This document shows, piece after piece, positions 43,126 to 52,552 of a stretch of DNA of 64,000 nt. The notes beneath the pieces are model-generated. The model ran no database searches. It was not told the origin of the DNA and worked only from the letters and a program-made list of their open reading frames with translations. How positions within the stretch are numbered: position 1 is the first letter of the stretch; each line of letters opens with the position of its first letter. Position numbers and translations under genes: made by a program. The stretch is taken from positions 23,980 through 87,979 of the forward strand of contig CAMCDQ010000004.1 in the NCBI GenBank assembly GCA_945873505.1. The letters run 5' to 3'. The DNA comes from Chitinophaga pinensis. GTDB lineage: Bacteria; Bacteroidota; Bacteroidia; Flavobacteriales; Flavobacteriaceae.

Positions 43126-43797
43126 ATGTATTTAATAGTCGCAGGTTTAATCATGTTGTTCAGTTGGTTGGTGAGCCGCCAATTGAAAAAGAAATTTGAA
43201 TTGTATTCAAAATTGCAGTTGAATAATGGAATGTCAGGTGCAGAAATCGCCGAAAAAATGCTCGCAGACCACGGAATTACTGATGTTACTGTAATTTCAA
43301 CTCCAGGGCGTTTGACAGATCATTACAATCCAACGGACAAAACAGTAAATTTAAGTGAAGCTGTTTACAATCAAAGAAATGCTGCCGCTGCTGCAGTTGC
43401 TGCTCACGAATGTGGTCATGCGGTGCAACACGCCACCGCTTATAGTTGGTTGGAATTGCGTTCTCAATTGGTTCCAGTGGTAAATATTGCATCAAATTAT
43501 GTGCAATGGATTTTGATTGGTGGAATTTTCATGATGAAAACATTCCCGTCATTATTGCTAATTGGAATTGTGATTTTTGCTGCCACAACGTTGTTCTCCA
43601 TTGTAACGTTACCTGTAGAATATGACGCAAGTAACAGGGCTTTGGCTTGGTTAGAAAACAAAAACATGTTGACCAACGAAGAGCAAGCTGGTGCAAAAGA
43701 CGCTTTGAAATGGGCTGCAAGAACGTACGTAGTTGCTGCTATTGGCTCAATTGCGACTTTATTGTATTATGTGATGATTTACATGAACAGACGATAA
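43126..43797 (+). CDS. Zinc-dependent membrane metallopeptidase (YugP type)
   Basis: 223 residues. Neutral zinc metallopeptidase of the YugP family. The site is AAHECGHAVQHA (HExxH-like; about residues 102-113). Hydrophobic segments flank the catalytic domain: residues 2-18, about 125-160 and about 200-218. Substrate unknown. A strong terminator follows. Confidence 0.92.
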   Translation: MYLIVAGLIMLFSWLVSRQLKKKFELYSKLQLNNGMSGAEIAEKMLADHGITDVTVISTPGRLTDHYNPTDKTVNLSEAVYNQRNAAAAAVAAHECGHAVQHATAYSWLELRSQLVPVVNIASNYVQWILIGGIFMMKTFPSLLLIGIVIFAATTLFSIVTLPVEYDASNRALAWLENKNMLTNEEQAGAKDALKWAARTYVVAAIGSIATLLYYVMIYMNRR

Positions 43798-43813
43798 TTC
43801 GTTATAAATTATT

Positions 43814-43850
43814 AAAATGGGGAACAGAATATGTTCCCCATTTTTTTTAT
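43814..43850 (+). terminator. Terminator after the metallopeptidase gene
   Basis: AAAATGGGGAACA (43814-43826) and TGTTCCCCATTTT (43832-43844) form a 13-bp stem with a 5-nt loop, followed by a T-run. Confidence 0.85.
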
Positions 43851-43885
43851 AACCAAATCAACGCATAACCAAATCAACCTCCTCA

Positions 43886-44356
43886 TTACAATTGTATTTG
43901 TCGTTCTATTTGCTGGTCTAAGGAAATGAAGGTTTCTGTTCTTGAAACACCTTCGATTGCTTGGATTTTGGTATTTAATAGATTCATTAAATGCTCGTTA
44001 TCGCGACATATAATTTTGATTAATATCGACCAATTTCCAGTGGTATAATGACATTCTAAAACTTCAGGGATTTTTCTCAACTCTTTCACGGCTTCCGAAT
44101 TTCGGGCAGCTTTATCAAGGTAAACTCCTACAAATGCCATAGTGCTGTAGCCCAAAACTTTGTTGTTGACAATGAATTTTGAACCCGAAATTACGCCCGA
44201 TTGTTCTAATTTTCGCAATCTTTGGTGGATTGCAGCGCCAGAAATACCAATTTTATTGGCAATTTGAAGAATTGGTTTGCGGGCATCTTCCATTAAATCC
44301 CGAAGACTTTCTTTGTCGATTCCGTCTATTTCTACTGTTTGTGAATTGAGTTTCAT
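43886..44356 (-). CDS. Lrp/AsnC family transcriptional regulator
   Basis: 156 residues. N-terminal winged helix (KPILQIANKIGISGAAIHQRLRKLEQSGVI, about 26-55) and C-terminal RAM/ACT-like ligand domain (MAFVGVYLDK onward). Such proteins sense amino acids. A TACTTTTG box at 44405-44412 precedes it. The saccharopine-dehydrogenase-family gene two genes away has a large inverted repeat at its promoter and is a possible target (inference). Confidence 0.93.
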   Translation of the reverse strand: MKLNSQTVEIDGIDKESLRDLMEDARKPILQIANKIGISGAAIHQRLRKLEQSGVISGSKFIVNNKVLGYSTMAFVGVYLDKAARNSEAVKELRKIPEVLECHYTTGNWSILIKIICRDNEHLMNLLNTKIQAIEGVSRTETFISLDQQIERQIQL

Positions 44357-44404
44357 ATCTTTTCTATTTAAACCAAAATGGATTTTTTAGTTATAATTGA
44401 AAAG

Positions 44405-44412
44405 CAAAAGTA
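44405..44412 (-). promoter_or_regulatory. TAnnTTTG box of the Lrp-type regulator
   Basis: TACTTTTG on the minus strand, 48 nt before the ATG. Confidence 0.4.
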
Positions 44413-44426
44413 CAAAAAAACTTCCA

Positions 44427-44457
44427 ACCACACGAAAGGAATCGTGTGGGAGTGGTG
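44427..44457 (+). repeat. Diverged REP unit
   Basis: Matches the REP units at 28128 and 28216 at 24 of 31 positions. The hairpin is kept by a paired change: CACGCGA/TCGCG became CACACGA/TCGTGTG. Single copy, between two genes. Confidence 0.6.
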
Positions 44458-44490
44458 TATTTTTTAATATGTTTAAATTTTAATTTATAA

Positions 44491-45150
44491 CTAATTAACT
44501 CTATATGCAGAGAAACTCATATCTAATTGCATGGGAATATTATCATTAAATTGACCACTTATAAATGTTGAGGATAAATAAACAGGTCCAGTAAAATTCC
44601 CTTTGAATGTGTTGCCATAATTATAACCTTGCGCTGAAGAAGTTGAAGGAGTACCCATATCAGTAATATTAATAGTAATTTTATTTCTAGTACTGCCACT
44701 GTAGTTATGAATTCCACTATTTTGATGAAAACCAAGTATTGTCCCAGAGTAGATTGATGAATTTGAGCAAAAAGTATCGTATACTGGTGATTGAAATATA
44801 GCAAACTCTGCTTGATTTTGACCAACCTGACAATTTGGTATATTAATCTGCAAGTATAGAGTTTGTCCACTCACAAAATTTGGTTTTGTGATGTCAGCAA
44901 TTTTGAATGTAAGCTGAGTTGTATTTCCAATCATAGTTTGACATTGATTTGGATTAGATAAAAATGAAATAAAAGGATTTCCTGTATCAAATCCACTTGT
45001 GTTTCCTTGAACTTTATGTTCAACACCATTAATATTGATATTAAAAAAATAATCTACATTTCCTGCAGAATTACCACCACCTTGACTATCACTATTACTA
45101 CAACTTAAGAATAATGATGCAATTGTTAAAAAAAGAATTGATTTTTTCAT
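44491..45150 (-). CDS. Lipoprotein of unknown function
   Basis: 219 residues. Lipoprotein signal with lipobox LFLSC (Cys16) and a Ser/Gly/Asn linker (SNSDSQGGGNSAG). The mature domain is beta-rich with Asn, Thr and Gly. Two Cys residues (QCQTM and NCQVG regions) and a third (FCSN) are spaced along it. No family recognised. Isolated; no operon partner. Confidence 0.7.
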   Translation of the reverse strand: MKKSILFLTIASLFLSCSNSDSQGGGNSAGNVDYFFNININGVEHKVQGNTSGFDTGNPFISFLSNPNQCQTMIGNTTQLTFKIADITKPNFVSGQTLYLQINIPNCQVGQNQAEFAIFQSPVYDTFCSNSSIYSGTILGFHQNSGIHNYSGSTRNKITINITDMGTPSTSSAQGYNYGNTFKGNFTGPVYLSSTFISGQFNDNIPMQLDMSFSAYRVN

Positions 45151-45306
45151 AATTATAATTTGATAAATTTTTCTTTGAGATTAAAGGGAAAAACAAATGT
45201 AAGAAAATTATACAAGAGATTGACTATTGAAAATAATCCCCGCTACCGCCCCCAAACCCTTTATTATATTACTTTCAAAAATCAATCATGAAATCGAACC
45301 GTAATT

Positions 45307-45384
45307 CCTAGCCCAGATAGCAGCGGCATCCTGTTGTGGCGGTGTTCGTCACAACAGATATAGCGGATAGCTGGAAATAGCTCC
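45307..45384 (+). ncRNA. Flavo-1-like conserved RNA/repeat motif (candidate)
   Basis: TAGCCCAGATAGCAGCGGC, a stem TGTTGTG/CACAACA around a short loop, then GATATAGCGGATAGCTGG and AAATAGCTCC. This pattern (AGCCC-GAT, AGCGGCATCC, variable hairpin, AGCGGA, AGCTCC) recurs widely in Flavobacterium genomes, and I associate it with the Flavo-1 RNA motif; the match is from memory. No ORF in 45151-45392. Strand is assumed from the motif order. Confidence 0.4.
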
Positions 45385-45392
45385 AAAAAAAA

Positions 45393-46763
45393 TTAATTTA
45401 CAATACTATTAGGATTATAGCCTTCGTAGTGCATTTCTTCTTCTTTAAAAACAACACCAAGGGTTTCTAATTCTGCTAAAATGGGTAAATAGATTTCTTT
45501 GGTAATTGGAAGTTGTACACCTGGAGTGGTGATTTTTCCGTTCAGAATTTGTAAGGTGGCAATGGCTACGGGAAGTCCCACGGTTTTTGCCATTGCAGTA
45601 TAGGTTTGGTCTTCGCCAAGGCACACCATTTTGGAATCGATTTGTCTTTTTACACCATTGATTTCGTAGCCAAATTTATGGTACATTACAATCATGTCTT
45701 TGTCGTCGGGTTGTAGCGTCCAACTGTCTTTCAATATTTTTTCTAAAATTTGAGCGGGTGTTGCGTTTTTTAAACCCACAATTTTGTTGGAATTAAAAAT
45801 ATCTAACGCTATTAATTTGTCCCACATGACATCGTCTTGATCGATTTTTAAATTTAAACGCAATTTAATTTCTACAGAATCTGTTGGGTGATAGGGTAAA
45901 AAGGAGTTGGTGAATTGGCGGTAAGTCATGGTTTCGGAGTCGTCCATACTATAGGAATCGTCGGTCATTCCGAGTAGAACAAGCATGTTCCACGCTTTTG
46001 AAAACCCCACTCTTCTCAAAGTGCCACGGTATAAGGTTAATACGTTATCTAGTCCGTAAACGCTTCTGTATTTAAGGGAATCTCGGTTGGCGTAGGCTTC
46101 AAATCTGCCGTAACCTTCGACTTCCATAAACTCTGTTCGGCTAAATAATTTATGGTAGGGAATGTACTTGTAAGTGCCTTCTTGGACGAATTTTGCTGCT
46201 CCACCTTGACCAGCAAGTACCACATTTCTTGGTGCCCAAGTGAATTTGTAATTCCATAAATTAGTGTCGGATTCTGGGGCTACTAATCCTCCACAAAACG
46301 ACTCAAACAATATCATTTTTCCGCCTTTGTCCCGAATTTCATCAATTGTTTTCATGGCGCTCATGTGATCGATTCCTGGGTCGAGCCCAATTTCATTCAT
46401 GAAAATCAAATTATTAGCTTTAGCTTCAGCATCTAATTCCTGCATTGCATCGCTAATATAGGAGGCGGTAACCATGTGTTTTTTATAGACAATACAGTCT
46501 TTTGCGACCTCAATATGTAAATGTGCTGGCAACATTGAAATGACAATGTCTGCTTTTTGAATTTGAGTTTTTCTTTGATTTTCATCAAATATATCCAATG
46601 CAATTGCTGTAGCGTTGGGATGCGAGTTGGTTTTTCTTTTGGCCAAATCCAATGAAATATCTCCAATTGTTACGTGCAGATTTTCGGCAACTGATTTATT
46701 GAGTAAGTAATTTATTAACGAAGAAGCAGATCTCCCGGCTCCAATGATTAGAATAGTTCTCAT
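45393..46763 (-). CDS. Saccharopine dehydrogenase family oxidoreductase
   Basis: 456 residues. Rossmann fold at the N-terminus (ILIIGAGRSASSLINYLL, about 3-20) and a C-terminal saccharopine-dehydrogenase-like domain from about 120. Family members work at the saccharopine step of lysine catabolism or in related imine reductions; the exact substrate is not shown. ATG is at 46763, and an inverted repeat with 14-bp arms covers the promoter. An Lrp-type regulator lies 1 kb downstream. Confidence 0.88.
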   Translation of the reverse strand: MRTILIIGAGRSASSLINYLLNKSVAENLHVTIGDISLDLAKRKTNSHPNATAIALDIFDENQRKTQIQKADIVISMLPAHLHIEVAKDCIVYKKHMVTASYISDAMQELDAEAKANNLIFMNEIGLDPGIDHMSAMKTIDEIRDKGGKMILFESFCGGLVAPESDTNLWNYKFTWAPRNVVLAGQGGAAKFVQEGTYKYIPYHKLFSRTEFMEVEGYGRFEAYANRDSLKYRSVYGLDNVLTLYRGTLRRVGFSKAWNMLVLLGMTDDSYSMDDSETMTYRQFTNSFLPYHPTDSVEIKLRLNLKIDQDDVMWDKLIALDIFNSNKIVGLKNATPAQILEKILKDSWTLQPDDKDMIVMYHKFGYEINGVKRQIDSKMVCLGEDQTYTAMAKTVGLPVAIATLQILNGKITTPGVQLPITKEIYLPILAELETLGVVFKEEEMHYEGYNPNSIVN

Positions 46764-46765
46764 AA

Positions 46766-46807
46766 TTATAAATATAACACAAATGTATGAATTTGTTATA
46801 TTTATAA
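46766..46807 (-). promoter_or_regulatory. 42-bp inverted repeat over the saccharopine dehydrogenase promoter
   Basis: Arms TTATAAATATAACA (46766-46779) and TGTTATATTTATAA (46794-46807) are perfect complements, separated by 14 nt. The spacer begins with CAAATGTA, i.e. a TACATTTG box for the gene on the minus strand (46780-46787). The left arm ends 3 nt before the ATG. A dimeric repressor or activator site is likely. Confidence 0.65.
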
Positions 46808-46871
46808 CTATTTAAAAATAAAAAAACCCACAAAATTAATCATGAGTTTCAGAACAGTGTTTTTAGAATAA

Positions 46872-47192
46872 TTACAAACCGTCTAAATCTTCTAAATCTT
46901 TCTTGGCTTCTTTTTTAGATTCTGTTTTTTTAGTGTCAAATTGTTTGTCAACTTCTACTTCGTCTTTCGTGAATATTTCTTTTCCAACTACAAATACAAG
47001 TGATAAAATGGCAAAAAGCAAAATTACTTTGACTACTTTTTGTTGTTTTAAATCAGATTTTTTGAATGTTAAAAATCCAAATACTATTGCAATTCCAATT
47101 GGAATTAACGCCAAAGTGCCTAATGGTAAAGAAGCAAATACAATGCTTAAACCGGTGAAAATAATTGCTAAAACTAAAAATAATTGTCTCAT
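46872..47192 (-). CDS. Small membrane protein, unknown function
   Basis: 106 residues. Two or three hydrophobic helices (about 3-21, 25-43 and 52-70) and a charged C-terminal tail rich in Lys, Asp and Glu (TKKTESKKEAKKDLEDLDG). It starts 11 nt after the DUF3108 stop on the same strand and is probably co-transcribed. No family recognised. Confidence 0.7.
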   Translation of the reverse strand: MRQLFLVLAIIFTGLSIVFASLPLGTLALIPIGIAIVFGFLTFKKSDLKQQKVVKVILLFAILSLVFVVGKEIFTKDEVEVDKQFDTKKTESKKEAKKDLEDLDGL

Positions 47193-47202
47193 GATGGTCG
47201 TG

Positions 47203-47958
47203 TTAAATTCCAGTTGCGTTTGATAACGTTAATTGTCCTGTTCCAACAGGAATGCTAAATTTTATTAAAGCAGGGATTTTTTTACTATCGGCAGTAAGCC
47301 ATATTAAGTTTTTGTCTTTTCCTTTTAAAGCATTGGTTTTAGCAGCAATTGAAATTTTATAACAATTTTTTGTTCCTAAATTACCAGCAGAAACGGTTTC
47401 AATTCCCATAAATTTCACTAAAACTGGAAATTCTGTTTCGTCAAATACGATTACGAAAGACTTTGTTTGACCGTTTTTATAATTTTGAAAATCAATAGTT
47501 CGCAACTTATAAATGACAGAAACAATGTCTTGCGTTGAAGTTCCAACCGTGAATGTTTTTTTCGTTTCAGGTTTGCTATTCGTTTTTGAAGTACTAATAA
47601 TTGTTTTTCTATCGGATTTAAAAATGTATTTTTCGGTCTTAGAATAACCACCCTCTTTGATGCTTCTTTTGTATAAACTTGGCTTTAAAGTTGTAGGATT
47701 TACATACGATTCATATAAATCTCTAATTTTAAAAAAAGAATCCCATTTGCTAAAAGTAGCAGCTTGAATACTCAAATGTAAAAAAGTATTTTTTGAAGTT
47801 TCCATCATTTCAGTTTCCATCGTAACTTGCGCTAACTGGGTCATTAAGCCACTCATATTATAAGAAGCAGCATAAACTAATCTTTCATTTGGTTTTATTT
47901 GAGAAAAGCTAAAACTATAGCTAAGAATCAAAATAATTGTAAAAATAAATTTTCTCAT
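47203..47958 (-). CDS. DUF3108 exported protein
   Basis: 251 residues with a signal peptide (1-19, SYSFSFSQ). The beta-rich body, with KWDSFFKIRDLYESYVNP, YSKTEKYIFKSDRK and the C-terminal LIWLTADSKKIPALIKFSIPVG, fits DUF3108, a likely outer-membrane or periplasmic protein family of unknown function. First gene of a pair with the small membrane protein. Confidence 0.82.
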   Translation of the reverse strand: MRKFIFTIILILSYSFSFSQIKPNERLVYAASYNMSGLMTQLAQVTMETEMMETSKNTFLHLSIQAATFSKWDSFFKIRDLYESYVNPTTLKPSLYKRSIKEGGYSKTEKYIFKSDRKTIISTSKTNSKPETKKTFTVGTSTQDIVSVIYKLRTIDFQNYKNGQTKSFVIVFDETEFPVLVKFMGIETVSAGNLGTKNCYKISIAAKTNALKGKDKNLIWLTADSKKIPALIKFSIPVGTGQLTLSNATGI

Positions 47959-48081
47959 CGTTTTTAATGTAGGTGTAAAAATAGAATTATTTTAGGGGCT
48001 TCAAAATGTTAAAATTGAATTTAATTAAAAGATTAAACAACTTAACGCATATTTTTGCAATATATTTTACAAATAATAAAA

Positions 48082-48468
48082 ATGGATAGAAAAATTATTG
48101 CATCGGCAGCCTTTTTAGGATTAGTATCAATTATTTTAGGAGCTTTTGGTGCTCATGCTTTAAAGAAAGTATTGGTTGTTTCAGAACTCAATACTTTTGA
48201 AACTGGAGTTAAATATCAAATGTATCATGCATTATTTTTATTGTTTATTGGTACAATAAAAGACCTCTCTATTAATGCAAAAAAGGTTATTTATTACACT
48301 ACAATTCTTGGTGTTTTACTTTTTTCAGGTTCTCTGTATTTTATTGCAATAAATAAACTTCTTCCATTTGATTTTAGCCCCTTTGGATTTATTACGCCAA
48401 TTGGAGGATTGTTATTTTTAACGGGTTGGGGTTGGTTATTTGTTAATTTTTATAGAAAAAATCTATAA
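48082..48468 (+). CDS. DUF423 membrane protein
   Basis: 128 residues from ATG 48082; an upstream in-frame ATG at 48055 lies within the TATTTTTG box region (48050-48057) and is not used. Four hydrophobic helices. ALGLV-like start then GAFGAHALKK (about residues 19-28) with TGVKYQMYHALFLL are the DUF423 signature. The family is small, membrane-bound and of unknown function. Confidence 0.88.
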   Translation: MDRKIIASAAFLGLVSIILGAFGAHALKKVLVVSELNTFETGVKYQMYHALFLLFIGTIKDLSINAKKVIYYTTILGVLLFSGSLYFIAINKLLPFDFSPFGFITPIGGLLFLTGWGWLFVNFYRKNL

Positions 48469-48545
48469 TTTTTGTGAAAAATGTAAAATAGATTGTTTTA
48501 AATATTTACTTTTGTAAAATAAATATTCAAACTTAAATTAATTCT

Positions 48546-50171
48546 ATGGACAGCTACACTCAATCTACTATATCGATTTCGTTGGAAAAATATGGTATCA
48601 AAAATACTCAAGAAATTATATACAATCCGTCGTTTGAATTTTTGTATAATGAAGAATTAAATCCAAATTTTGAAGGATTTGAAAAAGGGCAATTATCGGA
48701 ACTTGGAGCTGTAAATGTAATGACTGGTGTTTTCACTGGTCGCTCCCCAAAAGATAAATATATTGTTAATGATGAAATTACAAAAGACACTATTTGGTGG
48801 ACTTCTGATAAAGCAATAAATGATAACAAAGGTATTTCTCAAGATACTTGGAATGCATTAAAACAAACCACCGTTGAACAACTTTCAGAAAATAAATTAT
48901 ATGTTGTAGATGCATTTTGCGGTGCAAATGAAAATTCTCGATTAAAAGTGCGATTTATTATGGAAGTAGCTTGGCAAGCTCACTTTGTCAAAAATATGTT
49001 CATCAGACCAACAGATAAAGAATTAGAAAATTTTGGAGAACCTGATTTTGTAGTAATGAACGGTTCTAAAACGAGTTTCAAACAATATGCTGCTCACGGA
49101 TTAAATTCGGAGGTTTATGTAGCCTTCAACTTAACCGAGAAAATTCAGTTAATTGGGGGAACTTGGTACGGTGGTGAAATGAAAAAAGGCTTATTTTCAA
49201 TGATGAATTATTATTTGCCATTGAAAGGAATTGCATCGATGCATTGTTCTGCAAATAAAGGAAAAGAGGGTGATGTAGCTGTATTCTTCGGATTGTCTGG
49301 GACTGGGAAAACAACCTTGTCAACAGATCCAAAACGTGAATTAATTGGCGACGATGAACACGGATGGGACAATGAAGGTGTTTTTAATTTTGAAGGGGGT
49401 TGCTATGCAAAAACTATCGATTTAAGCAAGGAAAACGAACCAGATATTTACGGTGCTATTCGCAAAAATGCCTTATTGGAGAATGTAACGCTTGATGCAA
49501 ACGGAAATATCGACTTTAAAGATGGTTCAGTTACACAAAACACAAGGGTTTCTTATCCAATTGACCATATTGATAACATTGTAAAACCAGTTTCAAAAGC
49601 CGGACACGCAACGAAAGTTATCTTTCTTACCGCAGATGCTTTTGGGGTTATGCCTCCCGTTTCAAAATTGACTCCAGAACAAACAAAATATTTCTTTCTC
49701 TCAGGTTTTACTGCAAAATTAGCAGGAACAGAAAGAGGAGTTACAAAACCAGAACCAACATTTTCTGCCTGTTTTGGAAAAGCATTTTTATGCTTACATC
49801 CAACTAAATATGGGGAAGAATTAGTAAAAAAAATGGAGCAACACCATGCCACGGCCTACATGGTTAATACCGGTTGGAACGGAACTGGAAAAAGAATTTC
49901 TATAAAAGATACCCGTACCATTATAGATAGAATTTTGGACGGTTCAATTGAAAAAGCAGAAACTCAAACCGTTCCTATTTTTAATCTTGAAGTTCCAACG
50001 TCTTTGGAAGGCGTAAGTACTGAAATATTAGACCCAAGAAATACGTATTCTGATGCTTCGGAATGGAATACAAAAGCAACCGATTTAGCCGAGTTATTTA
50101 TTAAGAATTTTGCTCAATATTCTGAAAATGAGGAAGGCAAAAACTTAGTAAAAGCGGGGCCAAAATTGTAG
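48546..50171 (+). CDS. pckA: Phosphoenolpyruvate carboxykinase (ATP)
   Basis: 541 residues, the normal length. Converts oxaloacetate to PEP in gluconeogenesis. Landmarks: [15 protein letters not shown], the metal/substrate loop [14 protein letters not shown], the kinase-1a P-loop [14 protein letters not shown] (about 250-263), [10 protein letters not shown] and FEGGCYAK. It stands alone; a TACTTTTG box is at 48507-48514 and a strong terminator follows. Confidence 0.98.
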   Translation: MDSYTQSTISISLEKYGIKNTQEIIYNPSFEFLYNEELNPNFEGFEKGQLSELGAVNVMTGVFTGRSPKDKYIVNDEITKDTIWWTSDKAINDNKGISQDTWNALKQTTVEQLSENKLYVVDAFCGANENSRLKVRFIMEVAWQAHFVKNMFIRPTDKELENFGEPDFVVMNGSKTSFKQYAAHGLNSEVYVAFNLTEKIQLIGGTWYGGEMKKGLFSMMNYYLPLKGIASMHCSANKGKEGDVAVFFGLSGTGKTTLSTDPKRELIGDDEHGWDNEGVFNFEGGCYAKTIDLSKENEPDIYGAIRKNALLENVTLDANGNIDFKDGSVTQNTRVSYPIDHIDNIVKPVSKAGHATKVIFLTADAFGVMPPVSKLTPEQTKYFFLSGFTAKLAGTERGVTKPEPTFSACFGKAFLCLHPTKYGEELVKKMEQHHATAYMVNTGWNGTGKRISIKDTRTIIDRILDGSIEKAETQTVPIFNLEVPTSLEGVSTEILDPRNTYSDASEWNTKATDLAELFIKNFAQYSENEEGKNLVKAGPKL

Positions 50172-50207
50172 TTTACAATAAAACCATCTAACTTAATATT
50201 AATTCAA

Positions 50208-50247
50208 ATAAAAAAGCTTTCAGATAATTTTCTGAAAGCTTTTTTTA
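50208..50247. terminator. Bidirectional terminator between pckA and uroporphyrinogen-III synthase
   Basis: AAAAAAGCTTTCAGA and TCTGAAAGCTTTTTT form a 15-bp stem with a 6-nt loop, with T-runs on both strands. It is well placed for both convergent genes. Confidence 0.85.
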
Positions 50248-50264
50248 TGATTTAAGTTGAAAGA

Positions 50265-51032
50265 CTATTTCTCTTTAACTTCTTTGTTTGATTTGGTAAT
50301 ATATTTATCTAAAGCCATTGTCATCGATGGAGATTCAGGCGTAGGTGCCATAATATCTACACGCAAACCGTGCTCTAAAGCCTCTTTTTGTGTAGTACTT
50401 CCAAATACCGCAATTCGGGTTTCATTTTGTTCAAAATCAGGGAAGTTCATAAATAAGGACTTAATCCCTGTTGGGCTGAAAAATGCTAAAACATCATAAT
50501 AAACGTCTGCTAAATCAGACAAGTCGCTCATTACGGTTTTGTAAAAGACAGCTTGGGTCCAGTCAACTTTTAAATTATTCAAGATAATTGGCGCTTCTGC
50601 ATTTAATTGATCCGAAGCGGGCAATAAAAACTTTTCTTCTTTGTATTTCTTTAATAAAGAAGTCAAGTCGATAAAATCCTTTTGTCCAACATAGATTTTA
50701 CGTTTTCTATACACAACATATTTTTGTAAATAAAACGCAACAGCTTCAGATTGACAAAAGTATTTTAATCCTTCTGGCACTTTGTAACGCATTTCATCTG
50801 CCACTCTAAAAAAATGATCTACTGCATTTTTACTTGTTAAAATAATTGCAGTAAAATTATTTAGATCGATTTTTTGAAGCCGAATCTCTTTCGCATTAAC
50901 CCCTTCGACGTGAATAAAAGGTCTGAAATCAATTTTTACTTTATGTTTTTGTTGTAGCTCAAAGTACGGAGAATTCTCCACTTTAGGCTCAGGCTGTGAC
51001 ACCAAAATTGTTTTCACTTTCATATTTGACAT
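50265..51032 (-). CDS. hemD: Uroporphyrinogen-III synthase
   Basis: 255 residues. Cyclises hydroxymethylbilane in haem synthesis. The protein begins with KTILVSQPEPKVENSPYFELQQKHKV and has the HemD-type two-domain layout, with IILTSKNAVDHFF (about 87-99) and VLAFFSPTGIKSLF (about 195-210). A second start three codons later (51023) is equally possible. It is encoded 12 nt downstream of a DUF4271 gene on the same strand. Confidence 0.86.
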   Translation of the reverse strand: MSNMKVKTILVSQPEPKVENSPYFELQQKHKVKIDFRPFIHVEGVNAKEIRLQKIDLNNFTAIILTSKNAVDHFFRVADEMRYKVPEGLKYFCQSEAVAFYLQKYVVYRKRKIYVGQKDFIDLTSLLKKYKEEKFLLPASDQLNAEAPIILNNLKVDWTQAVFYKTVMSDLSDLADVYYDVLAFFSPTGIKSLFMNFPDFEQNETRIAVFGSTTQKEALEHGLRVDIMAPTPESPSMTMALDKYITKSNKEVKEK

Positions 51033-51043
51033 TTTCTAATATG

Positions 51044-51709
51044 CTAATTTTTTGTAAACCAATAATACATAAAATAGTAGGGCGCTATTTCAAGTGCGCA
51101 AAGATACAAAATAAAATAAAATAAGTTACCCAATAGTATGTTTTGATAATTTTTAAGCGTTACTAAATAGGTAAATAAATTGATTATCAGTACAATAAAA
51201 ATAAAAACAAGTAAAAATACTCGAGGGAATGCATCGTAATAAAACAAAAAACAATTGATAGGAAGTAAAAAAATACCAATATAAGTGCGATAACTAACCT
51301 TTTGCAAGTTATATTGTTCTGCAAATTCTTCAATATCAAAGGCGATGGCAATAATTTTCTCAATTAGATATTTAGACAGAATATAAACTGTTAGAAAAGT
51401 GAAAATTTGAGTGTAAACGAGCCAATCGGTTTTTAAAACATTTCCAAATTGGTAAAGTATCATATGGATAAAAAAGGAAAAAGAAATTAACTGAACGACA
51501 AACAAAAATACTGTAAACCAGCTCATCATTTGGCTTGAGTCTTTATAGACTTTCAAGTATTTGTCGGAAATAATAAGCCTTGAAAACTCATTGAATCTGT
51601 TTTCAAAGATTGATTTTGTCATTGCAATTAAAACAAATGAAAGTATAAATAAAGCGGTTGCCCAATCTTTATTTTCTATTATTCGTGGATGAAATACATT
51701 TTCAATCAT
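51044..51709 (-). CDS. DUF4271 membrane protein
   Basis: 221 residues with about six hydrophobic helices. DUF4271 is a Bacteroidota family of membrane proteins usually next to the hemD gene, as here. A TAATTTTG box precedes it (51717-51724), only 7 nt before the ATG. The haem-pathway neighbour suggests a related role, but nothing in the protein shows it. Confidence 0.83.
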   Translation of the reverse strand: MIENVFHPRIIENKDWATALFILSFVLIAMTKSIFENRFNEFSRLIISDKYLKVYKDSSQMMSWFTVFLFVVQLISFSFFIHMILYQFGNVLKTDWLVYTQIFTFLTVYILSKYLIEKIIAIAFDIEEFAEQYNLQKVSYRTYIGIFLLPINCFLFYYDAFPRVFLLVFIFIVLIINLFTYLVTLKNYQNILLGNLFYFILYLCALEIAPYYFMYYWFTKN

Positions 51710-51787
51710 ATTGGTGCAAAATTACTAAATTTTTCATCGCTTTTATTTATTATATAATAATTATGAAAAGCAAAACAATAAAAAGTT

Positions 51788-51795
51788 TATTTTTG
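51788..51795 (+). promoter_or_regulatory. TAnnTTTG box of the glycosyltransferase gene
   Basis: TATTTTTG, 19 nt before ATG 51815; serves the GT2-dihydroorotase-DUF4296 group. Confidence 0.45.
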
Positions 51796-51814
51796 CATTT
51801 ATATTCAAATTATT

Positions 51815-52540
51815 ATGAACGATAGTATAGTTATAATTCCAACTTACAATGAAATTGAAAATATTGAAAGTATCGTAAGAGCCGTATTTTCTCTGCATAA
51901 GCCATTTCATATCCTTGTTGTTGATGATAATTCCCCAGACAAAACTGCCGATAAAGTTATAGAACTTCAAAAGGAATTTGGAAGTCAATTATTTTTAGAA
52001 AAAAGAGAAAAGAAAGCTGGATTAGGAACTGCTTATGTGTTTGGTTTCAAATGGGCTTTGGCAAAAAAATATGAATTCGTTTTTGAAATGGATGCCGATT
52101 TTTCTCATAATCCAGCCGATTTAGAAAAGTTATATGAAGCGTGTCATTTTGGTGGAGGCGATATTGCAATTGGTTCCCGATATGTTACAGGCGTGAATGT
52201 TGTAAACTGGCCGTTGAACCGCGTATTGATGTCCTATTTTGCATCCTATTATGTGAAGAAAATAACGGGAATGAAAATTCACGATGCCACAGCGGGATTC
52301 ATTTGTTACACTAGAAAGGTATTGGAATCTATAAATTTGGATAAAATTAAATTTATTGGCTACGCTTTTCAAATAGAAATGAAATACCGAACCTATTGCA
52401 AAAAATTCAAAATTGTAGAAGTCCCAATTATTTTTACAGACCGAACTAAAGGGGAATCAAAAATGAGTAACGGCATCATTAAAGAAGCTGTTTTTGGAGT
52501 AATATCACTTAGAATAAGTAAGTTTTTTAATAGATTATAG
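51815..52540 (+). CDS. Polyprenol monophosphate mannosyltransferase-like GT2
   Basis: 241 residues. GT-A fold glycosyltransferase, family 2. Metal/nucleotide motifs are VVDDNSPDKTADKV and EMDADFSHNPADL (about 90-102). The end (IIFTDRTKGESKMS) is typical of dolichol-phosphate mannose synthases without membrane anchor. Probable product: polyprenyl-phosphate sugar for envelope glycans. It is followed at 12 nt by dihydroorotase. Confidence 0.88.
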   Translation: MNDSIVIIPTYNEIENIESIVRAVFSLHKPFHILVVDDNSPDKTADKVIELQKEFGSQLFLEKREKKAGLGTAYVFGFKWALAKKYEFVFEMDADFSHNPADLEKLYEACHFGGGDIAIGSRYVTGVNVVNWPLNRVLMSYFASYYVKKITGMKIHDATAGFICYTRKVLESINLDKIKFIGYAFQIEMKYRTYCKKFKIVEVPIIFTDRTKGESKMSNGIIKEAVFGVISLRISKFFNRL

Positions 52541-52552
52541 TCAATAGAACAG

